64,000 nt of DNA. Origin: Flavobacterium sp. ACN2 (GTDB taxonomy: Bacteria; Bacteroidota; Bacteroidia; Flavobacteriales; Flavobacteriaceae). The notes beneath the pieces were generated by a model, which did no database searches, was not told where the DNA came from, and saw nothing but the letters and a program-made list of their open reading frames with translations. Every line of letters begins with the position of its first letter. The first letter of the stretch is position 1. Shown here one piece after another: positions 50,901 to 60,416 of this stretch. The stretch covers positions 124,001-188,000 of the forward strand of contig NZ_MRCM01000008.1 of the NCBI RefSeq assembly GCF_002303885.1, in the 5' to 3' direction. The translations under genes were made by a program, and so were the position numbers.

Positions 50901-53900
50901 ATGTATTTAATATTCGATACCGAAACAACCGGATTACCAAAACGCTGGGATGCCCCAATAACCGATTCTGATAACTGGCCTCGCTGTATACAAATTGCGT
51001 GGCAGCTTCATGACGAAATGGGACAGCTCATCGAACATCAGGATTATTTGGTAAAACCAGAAGGATTTAATATTCCGTATGATGCCGAACGTATTCACGG
51101 AATTTCAACTGAATTGGCTGAAGCCGATGGAATCACTTTGGCCGAAGTTCTGGAGAAATTCAATATTGCTTTAAGCAAAACCAAATTTATCGTTGGACAA
51201 AATTTAGGTTTCGACGTTAATATTATGGGGGCCGAATTCCATAGAATGGGAGTGGAGTCTCAAATGGCTTCAATGCCTGTTCTGGATACTTGTACCGAAG
51301 TTACGGCTTCATTATTACAGCTTCCTGGAGGTCGTGGAGGAAAATTCAAACTTCCAACTTTGACCGAATTACACAGCTATCTTTTCGATCAGCCTTTCGC
51401 GGAAGCGCACAACGCAACTGCCGACGTTGAGGCAACTACGCGTTGTTTCCTTGAATTGGTTAGAAGAGAAGTTTTTACAAAAGAAGAATTAGATGTTCCG
51501 AAAGAATATTTCAAAGAATTTCAGGAAAGAAATGCGGAGCCATTTAAGTTAATTGGTTTAAAACACATTAATTTAAAAGCAGCATCTGATAAAATCAGAG
51601 AACAGCTTAAAGCTTTAGCTGGAGAAGGTCAGCAGACCGTTGTTTCAGAAGAAGATAAAGCTGATTTCAAAGCAGCAAAATTTGCACATTTGCACAATCA
51701 TACGCAGTTTTCGGTACTTCAATCGACTATCGGAATTGGAAATATTGTAGCTGCTGCTGCCAAAAACGGAATGCCAGCCGTTGCCATGACTGATACTGGA
51801 AACATGATGGGGGCTTTCCATTTTGTGAGTGCTGTAATGAACCACAACAAAGCGGCTTCTGGAAAAAATAAAGCTTTGGTTGAAGCTGGTGAAGAACCAA
51901 CAGAAACCGAAGTAAAACCAATTGTAGGCTGTGAATTTAATATTTGTGAAAACCATTTAGATAAAAGTAAAAAAGACAACGGTTATCAGGTTGTTTTGAT
52001 GGCTAAAAATAAAGCAGGTTATCACAATTTGGCCAAAATGGCTTCTATTGCGTATACCGAAGGATTTTATTATGTGCCGAGAATTGACAAAAAGATTGTC
52101 GAGCAATACAAAGGAGATATTATGGTTTTGTCTGGGAATTTATACGGAGAAATTCCGAGTAAAATTCTGAACATTGGTGAAAACCAAGCCGAAGAAGCTT
52201 TAATTTGGTGGAAGGAACAATTTGGCGAAGATTTCTATCTAGAAGTTATGCGCCACAATCAGGAAGACGAAAATCGCGTTAACAAAACCCTCATTGAATT
52301 TTCGCAAAAGCATAATGTCAAATTAATTGCAACTAATAATACTTATTACTTAAATAAAGAAGATGCCAATGCGCACGATATTTTACTTTGTGTAAAAGAT
52401 GGTGAAAAGCAGGCAACACCTATTGGAAGAGGACGCGGTTACCGTTACGGACTTCCAAATCAGGAATACTACTTCAAGTCGCAAGACGAGATGAAAAAAC
52501 TTTTTGCCGATTTACCTGAAGCGATTATCAATATTCAGGAAATTATAGATAAGGTTGAAGGATATTCATTGTATCGTGATGTATTACTTCCGAAATTCGA
52601 AATCCCTGACGAGTTTATGGTTCCCGAAGATGAAGAAGATGGCGGTGTAAGAGGGGAAAATAAATACTTGCGACACCTTACGATGGAAGGTGCCAAAAGA
52701 CGTTATGGTGAAATTACCGAATCGATTCAGGAACGTTTGGATTTTGAGTTAATGACGATTTCAAACTCAGGATATCCGGGCTACTTTTTGATTGTACAGG
52801 ATTTCATCGCTGAGGCAAGAAAAATGGACGTATCAGTAGGGCCTGGTCGTGGTTCTGCAGCGGGTTCTGCCGTTGCATACTGTCTGGGAATTACCAATAT
52901 TGACCCAATTAAATATGATTTGCTTTTTGAGCGTTTCCTAAATCCTGACCGTGTATCGATGCCCGATATTGATATCGACTTTGATGACGAGGGTCGTGGA
53001 CGTGTAATGGATTATGTAATCAACAAATATGGTCAAAAACAGGTTGCTCAGATTATCACTTATGGTAAAATGGCAACCAAATCGGCGATTCGTGATACGG
53101 CGCGTGTATTGGATTTACCTTTATTTGAAGCCGATAGAATTGCGAAACTGATTCCAGGAATGATGCCTTCTAAATGGAATTTGGCGCGTTTTATTTCTGA
53201 GAGTGAAGATGAGGTTAAAAAAGCGCTTCGTTCTGACGAATTTGATAACGTAAAAGAATTAATCGCGATTGCCAATGAAGATGATTTGGCAGGAGAAACC
53301 ATTCAGCAGGCAAAAATTCTGGAAGGATCGATGCGTAATACGGGAATTCACGCCTGTGGGGTTATCATTACGCCATCGGATATTACAAACTATGTTCCCG
53401 TAACGACAGCAAAAGACTCCGATTTATATGTAACACAGTTCGATAACTCGGTGGCAGAAAGTGCCGGATTGCTGAAAATGGACTTCTTGGGTCTGAAGAC
53501 CCTTACGCTGATAAAAGATACCGTAAAACTGGTAAAATATAGGGTTGGAATTGATCTGGATCCAGATAATTTTCCAATTGATGACGAAGAAACATATGCG
53601 CTTTTCCAAAGAGGTGAAACTGTTGGAATCTTCCAATACGAGTCACCCGGGATGCAGAAATACATGAAAGATCTGAAGCCAACGGTTTTTGGAGATTTAA
53701 TTGCCATGAATGCACTTTATCGTCCAGGGCCTTTGGAGTACATTCCGTCTTTCGTTCGAAGAAAAAATGGTGACGAAGAAATCAAATACGATTTAGATGC
53801 CTGTGCAGAATATTTATCTGAAACGTACGGAATTACCGTTTACCAAGAGCAGGTAATGCTTTTGTCTCAGTCTTTAGCAGGATTTACAAAGGGTGAGGCC

Positions 53901-55436
53901 GACGTTTTGCGTAAGGCGATGGGTAAGAAACAAAAAGACGTACTAGATAAAATGAAGCCTAAGTTTGTGGAGCAAGCTGCCGCAAAAGGTCACGACGCAA
54001 AAGTTCTGGAGAAAATCTGGAAGGACTGGGAAGCTTTTGCGAGTTATGCCTTCAACAAGTCGCACTCGACTTGTTATGCTTGGATTGCGTACCAAACCGC
54101 TTATTTGAAAGCGCATTATCCTGCAGAATACATGGCAGCGGTACTTTCGAATAACATGAACGACATCAAACAGGTTTCTTTCTTCATGGAAGAATGTAAA
54201 CGTATGGGATTGCAGGTTTTAGGTCCAGACGTAAACGAATCGTACTATAAATTTACAGTAAATGATGATTATGCTGTTCGTTTCGGAATGGGAGCGATTA
54301 AAGGTGTAGGTTCTGGAGCTGTAGAAACCATTGTAGAAAATAGAAAAGATGGAAGATATAAATCGATTTTTGATTTGGCGAAGCGAATTGATTTGCGTGC
54401 GGCCAATAAAAAAGCGATTGAAAACTTAGTACTTGCTGGTGGTTTCGACTCTTTTGAAGGAACAACCAGAGCACAATATTTTCATGATGATGGCGACGGA
54501 ATTACATTTTATGAAAAAGCAATTCGGTATGGATCAAAGTTTCAGGAAAATGAAAATTCATCACAAGTAAGTTTGTTTGGAGAAGCCAGCGAAGTGCAAA
54601 TTGCAGAGCCAATTATTCCTGCATGTGAAGATTGGAGTACAATGGAAAAACTGGCTAAAGAAAAAGAGGTTGTCGGAATCTACATTTCTGGACATCCGCT
54701 TGACGATTTTAGATTTGAAATGAAATACTTCTGCAATGCTCGATTGGAAGCTTTAAAGAGTATGAATGAATATGTTGGAAAGAATTTGCACTTTGCCGGA
54801 ATTATCAATAACGTACAGCATCGTGTAGCCAAAAACGGAAAAGGATGGGCGGCTTTCAACTTAGAAGGGTATGATGAAAGTTACGAGTTTAAGATTTTTG
54901 GAGAGGAATATTTAAAATTCCGCCACTTCTTAATTCAGAACAATTTTGCCTTTTTAAAAATATTGATCAAAGACGGATGGGTAAACCATGATACAGGTAA
55001 AAAGTCAGATCCTAGAATGCAATTTGTGGAGATTCGACAATTGCAGGATATTTTAGAAGCTTTCGCTAAGAAATTAATAGTTCTGTTAAATATCAAAGAT
55101 CTTCATCCTGAATTTATTCATAAGCTGAGTCATTTGTTTGCTGAATACAAAGGAGAGAATTCTGTGACTTTTGAAATCATGGAATTAGAAAAAATAAAAA
55201 AATTGGTTGAGGTTGAAACTCCAACAGATTTTGATTCAGATGATGCTGTTTTTGAGGGAGAAAATGAAAATGAAGATACTGCGATGGAAGACACTAAGAT
55301 TCAAGAGGTAAATGAGGTCGAAGAGATAAAAGTAGTCACCAAATTAACCATGCCGAGTCGTCGTTTGAAGGTTAAAATTTCAACTGAATTATTGCAGGAA
55401 TTAGAGAAAATGCAGATTAATTTTAAATTGAACTAA
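50901..55436 (+). CDS. dnaE: DNA polymerase III alpha subunit with N-terminal proofreading exonuclease
   Basis: Replicative DNA polymerase, 1511 aa. Residues 1-190 form a DnaQ/epsilon-like 3'-5' exonuclease (FDTETTGLP with the DxE pair, GQNLGFDVN, HNATADVEAT). A PHP domain follows (FAHLHNHTQFSVLQS; AVAMTDTGNM), then the C-family polymerase core with PDIDIDFDD at the active site, helix-hairpin-helix and an OB-fold region. A single chain of exonuclease plus polymerase is the usual form in Bacteroidota, so proofreading is built in. The ATG at 50901 (MYLIFDTETTG) is preferred over 50862, whose 13 extra residues are not domain-like. Confidence 0.96.
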   Translation: MYLIFDTETTGLPKRWDAPITDSDNWPRCIQIAWQLHDEMGQLIEHQDYLVKPEGFNIPYDAERIHGISTELAEADGITLAEVLEKFNIALSKTKFIVGQNLGFDVNIMGAEFHRMGVESQMASMPVLDTCTEVTASLLQLPGGRGGKFKLPTLTELHSYLFDQPFAEAHNATADVEATTRCFLELVRREVFTKEELDVPKEYFKEFQERNAEPFKLIGLKHINLKAASDKIREQLKALAGEGQQTVVSEEDKADFKAAKFAHLHNHTQFSVLQSTIGIGNIVAAAAKNGMPAVAMTDTGNMMGAFHFVSAVMNHNKAASGKNKALVEAGEEPTETEVKPIVGCEFNICENHLDKSKKDNGYQVVLMAKNKAGYHNLAKMASIAYTEGFYYVPRIDKKIVEQYKGDIMVLSGNLYGEIPSKILNIGENQAEEALIWWKEQFGEDFYLEVMRHNQEDENRVNKTLIEFSQKHNVKLIATNNTYYLNKEDANAHDILLCVKDGEKQATPIGRGRGYRYGLPNQEYYFKSQDEMKKLFADLPEAIINIQEIIDKVEGYSLYRDVLLPKFEIPDEFMVPEDEEDGGVRGENKYLRHLTMEGAKRRYGEITESIQERLDFELMTISNSGYPGYFLIVQDFIAEARKMDVSVGPGRGSAAGSAVAYCLGITNIDPIKYDLLFERFLNPDRVSMPDIDIDFDDEGRGRVMDYVINKYGQKQVAQIITYGKMATKSAIRDTARVLDLPLFEADRIAKLIPGMMPSKWNLARFISESEDEVKKALRSDEFDNVKELIAIANEDDLAGETIQQAKILEGSMRNTGIHACGVIITPSDITNYVPVTTAKDSDLYVTQFDNSVAESAGLLKMDFLGLKTLTLIKDTVKLVKYRVGIDLDPDNFPIDDEETYALFQRGETVGIFQYESPGMQKYMKDLKPTVFGDLIAMNALYRPGPLEYIPSFVRRKNGDEEIKYDLDACAEYLSETYGITVYQEQVMLLSQSLAGFTKGEADVLRKAMGKKQKDVLDKMKPKFVEQAAAKGHDAKVLEKIWKDWEAFASYAFNKSHSTCYAWIAYQTAYLKAHYPAEYMAAVLSNNMNDIKQVSFFMEECKRMGLQVLGPDVNESYYKFTVNDDYAVRFGMGAIKGVGSGAVETIVENRKDGRYKSIFDLAKRIDLRAANKKAIENLVLAGGFDSFEGTTRAQYFHDDGDGITFYEKAIRYGSKFQENENSSQVSLFGEASEVQIAEPIIPACEDWSTMEKLAKEKEVVGIYISGHPLDDFRFEMKYFCNARLEALKSMNEYVGKNLHFAGIINNVQHRVAKNGKGWAAFNLEGYDESYEFKIFGEEYLKFRHFLIQNNFAFLKILIKDGWVNHDTGKKSDPRMQFVEIRQLQDILEAFAKKLIVLLNIKDLHPEFIHKLSHLFAEYKGENSVTFEIMELEKIKKLVEVETPTDFDSDDAVFEGENENEDTAMEDTKIQEVNEVEEIKVVTKLTMPSRRLKVKISTELLQELEKMQINFKLN

Positions 55437-55613
55437 AAAATTAACAGTTAAAATTTAAACACATGTTAATTTTTTATGTTAAAAATATGCATGCATAATA
55501 GTTTTTTAGTAATATTGCCCAAAATTACAACGTTTTCGTTCCAAGTCTAACCTTTCAAACTGTAGGAATATGTTAAAATGTTCTAAGTTTGTATAAATCA
55601 ATAAATCAGAATT

Positions 55614-56585
55614 ATGAAAAAGAACCTATTTTTATTAGGATTATTAGTTTGCTCTATGGCTTCAGTAGCGCAGACAACAGAAAAAGCAGATAAACCAGAA
55701 AGCTGGTATTTTAAATTGGGAGCTTCTTATTTTAACCAAACAGCTTCAACTGAATTTCCAGTTGTTGGGGGGCAATTGCCAAATAGAGATGTTTATGAAG
55801 GTACTTTAGGAGCTAATAGATTAGTTTCTAGAGAAAGTGTAACAGGTTCTTTTGGACAAGGTTTTAGAAGTGGAATTACTGCTGGTTACCGTTTTTCAAC
55901 TCGTTTAGGAGTAGAAATGTCTGCAAACTACTATATAAGCAATGAGAAAACTATGGCTCAAACAACAAATAGAATGGTAACTCCAGCTCCTAGCGCAACT
56001 GTACCAGTAACCTATTTAAGCTTTACAGCTGAAGGAGAAATTAAGGCTTTTGATTTAGCTCCTGCAATTGTAATGTTTTTGGGAGAAGCTCATGGTTTTG
56101 AGCCTTATACTAAAGTTGGTGTTATTGTTCCGGTTCATGGTACACTAGATATTAAAACAAATAGAGAATATACAACATTCGTGGGAGCAAACCAAGTTGC
56201 TAAAACTGATGCTTACTCTAAAGACGTAGTAAAACCAAACCCAACATTAGGTTTCATGGCATCTTTAGGGACATCTTATAAATTAGGAAAACATATTTCT
56301 GCTTTCGCGGAGTTAGAATATCGCAACTTTACAGTTCACGGAAAAACTAAAGAAACTGAAGTTTACACTGAAAATGGGGTAGATAAATTAAATACAACTA
56401 CTAATTTTAGAGTGGCTTCAACAGCTGCAACTCATACTAACTATGTGGATAAATTAACTACAACTTCAAATAATAGTTTAACAAACCCTAATGGTGTTGA
56501 TCAAACAAAACCAATGGACGAGTTAAGTTCTTATGTTGGAATTTCTGGTTTAGGATTAACTTTAGGTATCAAATACAGCCTATAA
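55614..56585 (+). CDS. Outer-membrane beta-barrel protein
   Basis: 323 aa with signal peptide (MKKNLFLLGLLVCSMASVAQ) and a mature part of alternating amphipathic strands (WYFKLGASYFNQT, SGITAGYRFSTRLGVEMSANYYI, HISAFAELEYRNFT), ending in an aromatic-rich strand LGITLGIKYSL-like sequence as barrels do (GLTLGIKYSL). It is a single gene with its own terminator. Function unknown; pore or structural protein. Confidence 0.8.
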   Translation: MKKNLFLLGLLVCSMASVAQTTEKADKPESWYFKLGASYFNQTASTEFPVVGGQLPNRDVYEGTLGANRLVSRESVTGSFGQGFRSGITAGYRFSTRLGVEMSANYYISNEKTMAQTTNRMVTPAPSATVPVTYLSFTAEGEIKAFDLAPAIVMFLGEAHGFEPYTKVGVIVPVHGTLDIKTNREYTTFVGANQVAKTDAYSKDVVKPNPTLGFMASLGTSYKLGKHISAFAELEYRNFTVHGKTKETEVYTENGVDKLNTTTNFRVASTAATHTNYVDKLTTTSNNSLTNPNGVDQTKPMDELSSYVGISGLGLTLGIKYSL

Positions 56586-56607
56586 TTTATTCCAATTTAT
56601 AGTTAAT

Positions 56608-56643
56608 AAAAGAGGATATTCCGAAAGAATATCCTCTTTTTTT
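56608..56643 (+). terminator. Terminator of the beta-barrel gene
   Basis: Stem AAAAGAGGATATT / AATATCCTCTTTT with a 7-nt loop and a T tract. Confidence 0.88.
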
Positions 56644-56648
56644 GTTTT

Positions 56649-56734
56649 GTCATTGCGAGGAACGAAGCAATCACACTACACCTAATGTCAAATATTGATA
56701 TGCAAAATGTGATTGCTTCGTTCCTCGCAATGAC
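56649..56734. repeat. Palindromic repeat, GTCATTGCGAGG...TCACAC family (copy C)
   Basis: Perfect 27-bp inverted repeat (56649-56675, 56708-56734), 32-nt loop. The GTCATTGCGAGGAACGAAGC word is widely seen between genes in many bacteria. Related in layout to 9836 and 13268. Confidence 0.82.
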
Positions 56735-56743
56735 TCTAGAATA

Positions 56744-57736
56744 TTATTTAGAAGCTTCTCTAAACTCCTTCAAAACTTGATCAATAACCCACGTTGTTCT
56801 TGCACCAGAAGTTCCTTTAGATGGAGAAGTTCCATTGCCCAAAAGATCAGCAATAACAGTTTCAATAAACGGCTGTTGAATGTGCAGCGGATTTTCTATT
56901 GTAATACTTTCTTTTTCGCCATTTACATATTGAATATGAACGGGATCATTACCAAAAGTAGAAAACGAGATTTTACCTTTATCGCCTACAATTTCAGTGT
57001 TATCATAACGTTCAAAACTCGCAAAATTCCATAAACCAGATCCGTGAATTCCGTTTTCAAATAAAAATGACATTGAAACAGCATCTTCGGCGGGATAGGC
57101 TTTTAATTGAGAAGTGGCATGTCCGCGAACTGATTTTATCGGACCTAAAACAAAATCTAGAAAATCTAGAGTATGACAGGCAAGATCAACAAAAATTCCA
57201 CCTCCAGAAATATGTGGCAGAACCGTCCAAGGAAGATTGATTTCGTCATCATAACGTGCTTCAAAAGGATGATACAAAACACAATTTACGTGTCTAATAG
57301 TTCCTAATTTTCCCTGATCGATTATTTCTTTAATTTTTAAAAAACGAGGCAAAGCCCTTCTATAATAAGCAACAAACAAAGGAACATTATGCTCTTTGCA
57401 AGCGCTAATCATTTCGTTACATTCTTCAAATGTCAAAGCCATTGGTTTTTCTACGTAAACAGGTTTTCCAGCTTTGGCGCATAAAATAGTGTATTCTTTA
57501 TGAGAAGATGGAGGAGTAGCTATGTAAACAGCATCAACTTCTGGATCATTTATTAAATCTTCAGCGTTAGAATACCATTTCGGAACATTATGGCGTTTGG
57601 CGTAATCTTCAGCAAGAGTCGCATCTCTTCGCATAACCGCAACTAAAGCCGAATTTGGAGCTTTCTGAAAAGCTGGTCCGCTTTTAACTTCGGTTACATT
57701 TCCACAGCCAATAATTCCCCATTTTATAATTTTCAT
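56744..57736 (-). CDS. Gfo/Idh/MocA family oxidoreductase
   Basis: NAD(P)-dependent sugar or inositol-type dehydrogenase, 330 aa. N-terminal Rossmann fold (KWGIIGCGNVTEVKSGPAF), EKPMAL with the catalytic-region Lys (VYVEKPMALTFEECN), and a C-terminal substrate domain with HTLDFLDF. It is transcribed alone. The substrate cannot be told from sequence. Confidence 0.92.
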   Translation of the reverse strand: MKIIKWGIIGCGNVTEVKSGPAFQKAPNSALVAVMRRDATLAEDYAKRHNVPKWYSNAEDLINDPEVDAVYIATPPSSHKEYTILCAKAGKPVYVEKPMALTFEECNEMISACKEHNVPLFVAYYRRALPRFLKIKEIIDQGKLGTIRHVNCVLYHPFEARYDDEINLPWTVLPHISGGGIFVDLACHTLDFLDFVLGPIKSVRGHATSQLKAYPAEDAVSMSFLFENGIHGSGLWNFASFERYDNTEIVGDKGKISFSTFGNDPVHIQYVNGEKESITIENPLHIQQPFIETVIADLLGNGTSPSKGTSGARTTWVIDQVLKEFREASK

Positions 57737-57830
57737 GGTTTAGGTTTTAAGTTTCTCAAATTTAAAAAAGGTTTGCCACGAATTCTACTAATTTCCACGA
57801 ATTTATTTTTCCTGCAGATTTAGTAGATTT

Positions 57831-57984
57831 AATTTTACCGCAAAGCACGCAAAGTTTTTATACTTAGAATATTTATAGAAAAACAAAGTTCGCAAAGCTG
57901 GTTCAATATAAAGCTTTGCGAACTTTGCTTTTTTTTTACAAAATCAAACTGATAAAAAAACTTTGCGTGCTTTGCGGTAAAATT
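57831..57984. repeat. Nested GCAAAG palindrome
   Basis: Outer perfect 29-bp inverted repeat (57831-57859, 57956-57984) with ACCGCAAAGCACGCAAAG words; inner perfect 16-bp inverted repeat (57884-57899, 57912-57927). It fills most of the 331-base gap between two genes; a member of the same family is at 60228. Confidence 0.8.
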
Positions 57985-58067
57985 CTCAAACTCAATCAAA
58001 ATAAAAAGCCACAAATTCACAAAATTAAATTCGTGAATTCGTGGCTAAAAAAATTAAGCTTAAAGTC

Positions 58068-60170
58068 TTACTTTTTAGGCAAAGCTTTGAAACCCATATT
58101 GTAAAGCGTGAAAGCTTGGATGTCTACATTTTCCTGAATTGTAGCTGCAACAGATTTTCCTGCTCCGTGTCCTGCTTTAACATCAATTCTAATTAAAACC
58201 GGATTTTCTCCTGTTTGTTTTTCCTGTAACTCAGAAGCAAATTTGAAACTATGCGCAGGAACAACACGATCGTCATGATCTCCAGTAGTTACCATTGTAG
58301 CAGGATAATGAGTTCCTTTTTTTACATTGTGTACTGGCGAATATCCTTTTAAGTATTCAAACATTTCTTTGCTGTCTTGAGCAGTTCCGTAGTCAAAAGC
58401 CCATCCTGCACCTGCTGTAAAAGCATTGTAACGAAGCATATCCATAACCCCAACAGCTGGTAAAGCTACTTTCATTAAATCTGGACGCTGTGTCATAGTT
58501 GCGCCAACTAATAAACCTCCATTAGATCCTCCGCGAATAGCTAGATAATCAGAAGAAGTATATTTTTGAGCAATTAAATATTCTGCAGCAGCAATAAAAT
58601 CATCAAATACGTTTTGCTTTTGAAGTTTTGTTCCCGCATCGTGCCATTTTTTACCATATTCACCGCCTCCTCTTAAGTTCGCTACAGCATATATACCTCC
58701 GTTTTCCAACCAAACCGCATTTGCAATGTTGAAACTTGGAGTTAAAGAAATATTGAATCCGCCATAACCATAAAGGATAGTTGGATTTTTACCATCTAAT
58801 TTTGTTCCTTTTTTATATGTAATAATCATAGGAACTTTTGTACCGTCTTTTGACGTATAGAAAACCTGTTTAGATTCATAATCTTCGCTTTTGAAATCTA
58901 CTTTTGGTTTTTGATACACTTCAGATTTACCAGATTTTGGCTCCAAAGCATAGATGCTCCCTGGAGTTGTATAGTTAGTAAAGCTGTAGTATAAAATTTT
59001 ATCTTCTTTTTTACCGCCAAATCCGCCTGCGGTTCCAACAGCAGGAAGTTTTATTTCACGAATCAATTTTCCGTTGTAATCATATTGCTGTACAAATGAA
59101 ACAGCATCTTTTGTGTAATTAGCAAAGAAATAGCCAGCACCAGTTGAAGGAGATAAGATATCTTTGGTTTCTTTAATAAAATCTTTCCAGTTTTCTGGTT
59201 TCGGATTTGCTGCATCAACCGTTACAACACGTTTGTTAGGAGCGTTAAAATCGGTTTCTATAAACAATTTGCTTCCTTCGTTTTCGATAACATTGCTATC
59301 GCTGTTAAAGTTGTCTACGATTGTAACAATTGGACTGTTCGGTTTTGTCAAATCTTTAATGTACAATTCATTTCCGTAAGTTGAGTTAGCAGCTGTAATT
59401 ACCAAATAACGATTGTCTTGAGTAACATATCCGCCCACATATCTTCTTTTTTGATCTGCTCCAAAAATTACTTTATCTTCTTTTTGAGAAGTTCCCAGTT
59501 TATGGAAATATAATTTGTGCTGATCTGTTTTAGCAGATAATTCACTTCCCTTTGGTTTGTCATAACTAGAATAGTAGAAACCTTCATTTTTGTACCATGA
59601 AACACCACTAAATTTCACATCTACCAAAGTATCTTCTACAACTTTTTTAGAAAGCGCATCTATGATGATTACTTTTCTCCAGTCGCTTCCGCCTTCAGAA
59701 ATTGCATAAGCCGCTTTGTTTCCGTCTTCAGAAAAGTCAAGACCGCCAAGAGAAGTTGTTCCGTCTTTAGAAAAAGTATTTGGGTCTAAGAAAACTTCTT
59801 CTTTCCCATTTGCATCTTTTCTGTAAACAACAGATTGATTCTGAAGTCCATTGTTTTTAGAGTAATAAGTAAATTTTCCTTCTTTAGATGGAGCTCCAAT
59901 CTTTTCGTAGTTCCAAAGTTTTTCCATTCGCTTTTTAAGTTCTTCGCGAAACGGAATTTTATCTAAATACGCATAAGTAACTTCATTTTCAGCTTTTACC
60001 CAAGCACCAGTTTCGGCAGACTTATCATCTTCTAGCCAACGGTACGGATCGCTTATTTTAGTATCAAAATAAACATCAACAGTTTCTCCTTTTTTGGTTT
60101 CGGGATATTTAGTTTGGGCAAACGAAACCCCTGCAGTTGTAAGTGCCATTAATAAAAATGTTTTCTTCAT
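58068..60170 (-). CDS. Prolyl oligopeptidase family serine peptidase (exported)
   Basis: S9 peptidase, 700 aa, that cleaves short peptides after proline. Signal peptide (MKKTFLLMALTTAGVSFAQ), a seven-bladed propeller (about 70-400), and a C-terminal alpha/beta hydrolase with the nucleophile in GGSNGG (RGGSNGGLLVGA), Asp in GDHDDRV and His in KAGHGAG. WLEDDKS and RGGGEYGKKWH are classic for prolyl endopeptidase. It acts in the periplasm. Monocistronic; a TATTTTTG motif lies at 60193-60200 upstream. Confidence 0.95.
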   Translation of the reverse strand: MKKTFLLMALTTAGVSFAQTKYPETKKGETVDVYFDTKISDPYRWLEDDKSAETGAWVKAENEVTYAYLDKIPFREELKKRMEKLWNYEKIGAPSKEGKFTYYSKNNGLQNQSVVYRKDANGKEEVFLDPNTFSKDGTTSLGGLDFSEDGNKAAYAISEGGSDWRKVIIIDALSKKVVEDTLVDVKFSGVSWYKNEGFYYSSYDKPKGSELSAKTDQHKLYFHKLGTSQKEDKVIFGADQKRRYVGGYVTQDNRYLVITAANSTYGNELYIKDLTKPNSPIVTIVDNFNSDSNVIENEGSKLFIETDFNAPNKRVVTVDAANPKPENWKDFIKETKDILSPSTGAGYFFANYTKDAVSFVQQYDYNGKLIREIKLPAVGTAGGFGGKKEDKILYYSFTNYTTPGSIYALEPKSGKSEVYQKPKVDFKSEDYESKQVFYTSKDGTKVPMIITYKKGTKLDGKNPTILYGYGGFNISLTPSFNIANAVWLENGGIYAVANLRGGGEYGKKWHDAGTKLQKQNVFDDFIAAAEYLIAQKYTSSDYLAIRGGSNGGLLVGATMTQRPDLMKVALPAVGVMDMLRYNAFTAGAGWAFDYGTAQDSKEMFEYLKGYSPVHNVKKGTHYPATMVTTGDHDDRVVPAHSFKFASELQEKQTGENPVLIRIDVKAGHGAGKSVAATIQENVDIQAFTLYNMGFKALPKK

Positions 60171-60227
60171 AATTAGTTTTTATCTGTTGTAACAAAAATA
60201 GCGCTTTTTGTGAGATTGTTGTGTTAC

Positions 60228-60408
60228 TAACCGCAAAGAACGCAAAGAGTTTACGCAAAGCACGCAGAATTAATCTCGCAAAGACGCGGAGGCGCAAAGT
60301 TTTAAAATTTCTTTGCGGCTTGGCGTCTTTGCGAGAATCTTTTAATCGTCATTTTATAAAATAAAACTTAGCGAACCTTGCGTAATACTTTGCGCTCTTT
60401 GCGGTTAA
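60228..60408. repeat. GCAAAG-family repeat cluster
   Basis: Outer arms TTAACCGCAAAG-like (60228-60247 with 60389-60408) and an inner perfect pair CTCGCAAAGACGC / GCGTCTTTGCGAG (60275-60287, 60323-60335), plus several single GCAAAG words. Related to 57831-57984. Non-coding. Confidence 0.7.
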
Positions 60409-60416
60409 ATTTAAAG

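Noticed and set aside
57831..60408. Repeated GCAAAG words considered as a CRISPR array
   Set aside because: Words are irregularly spaced, partly inverted, and form nested palindromes without unique spacers; no cas genes are near.
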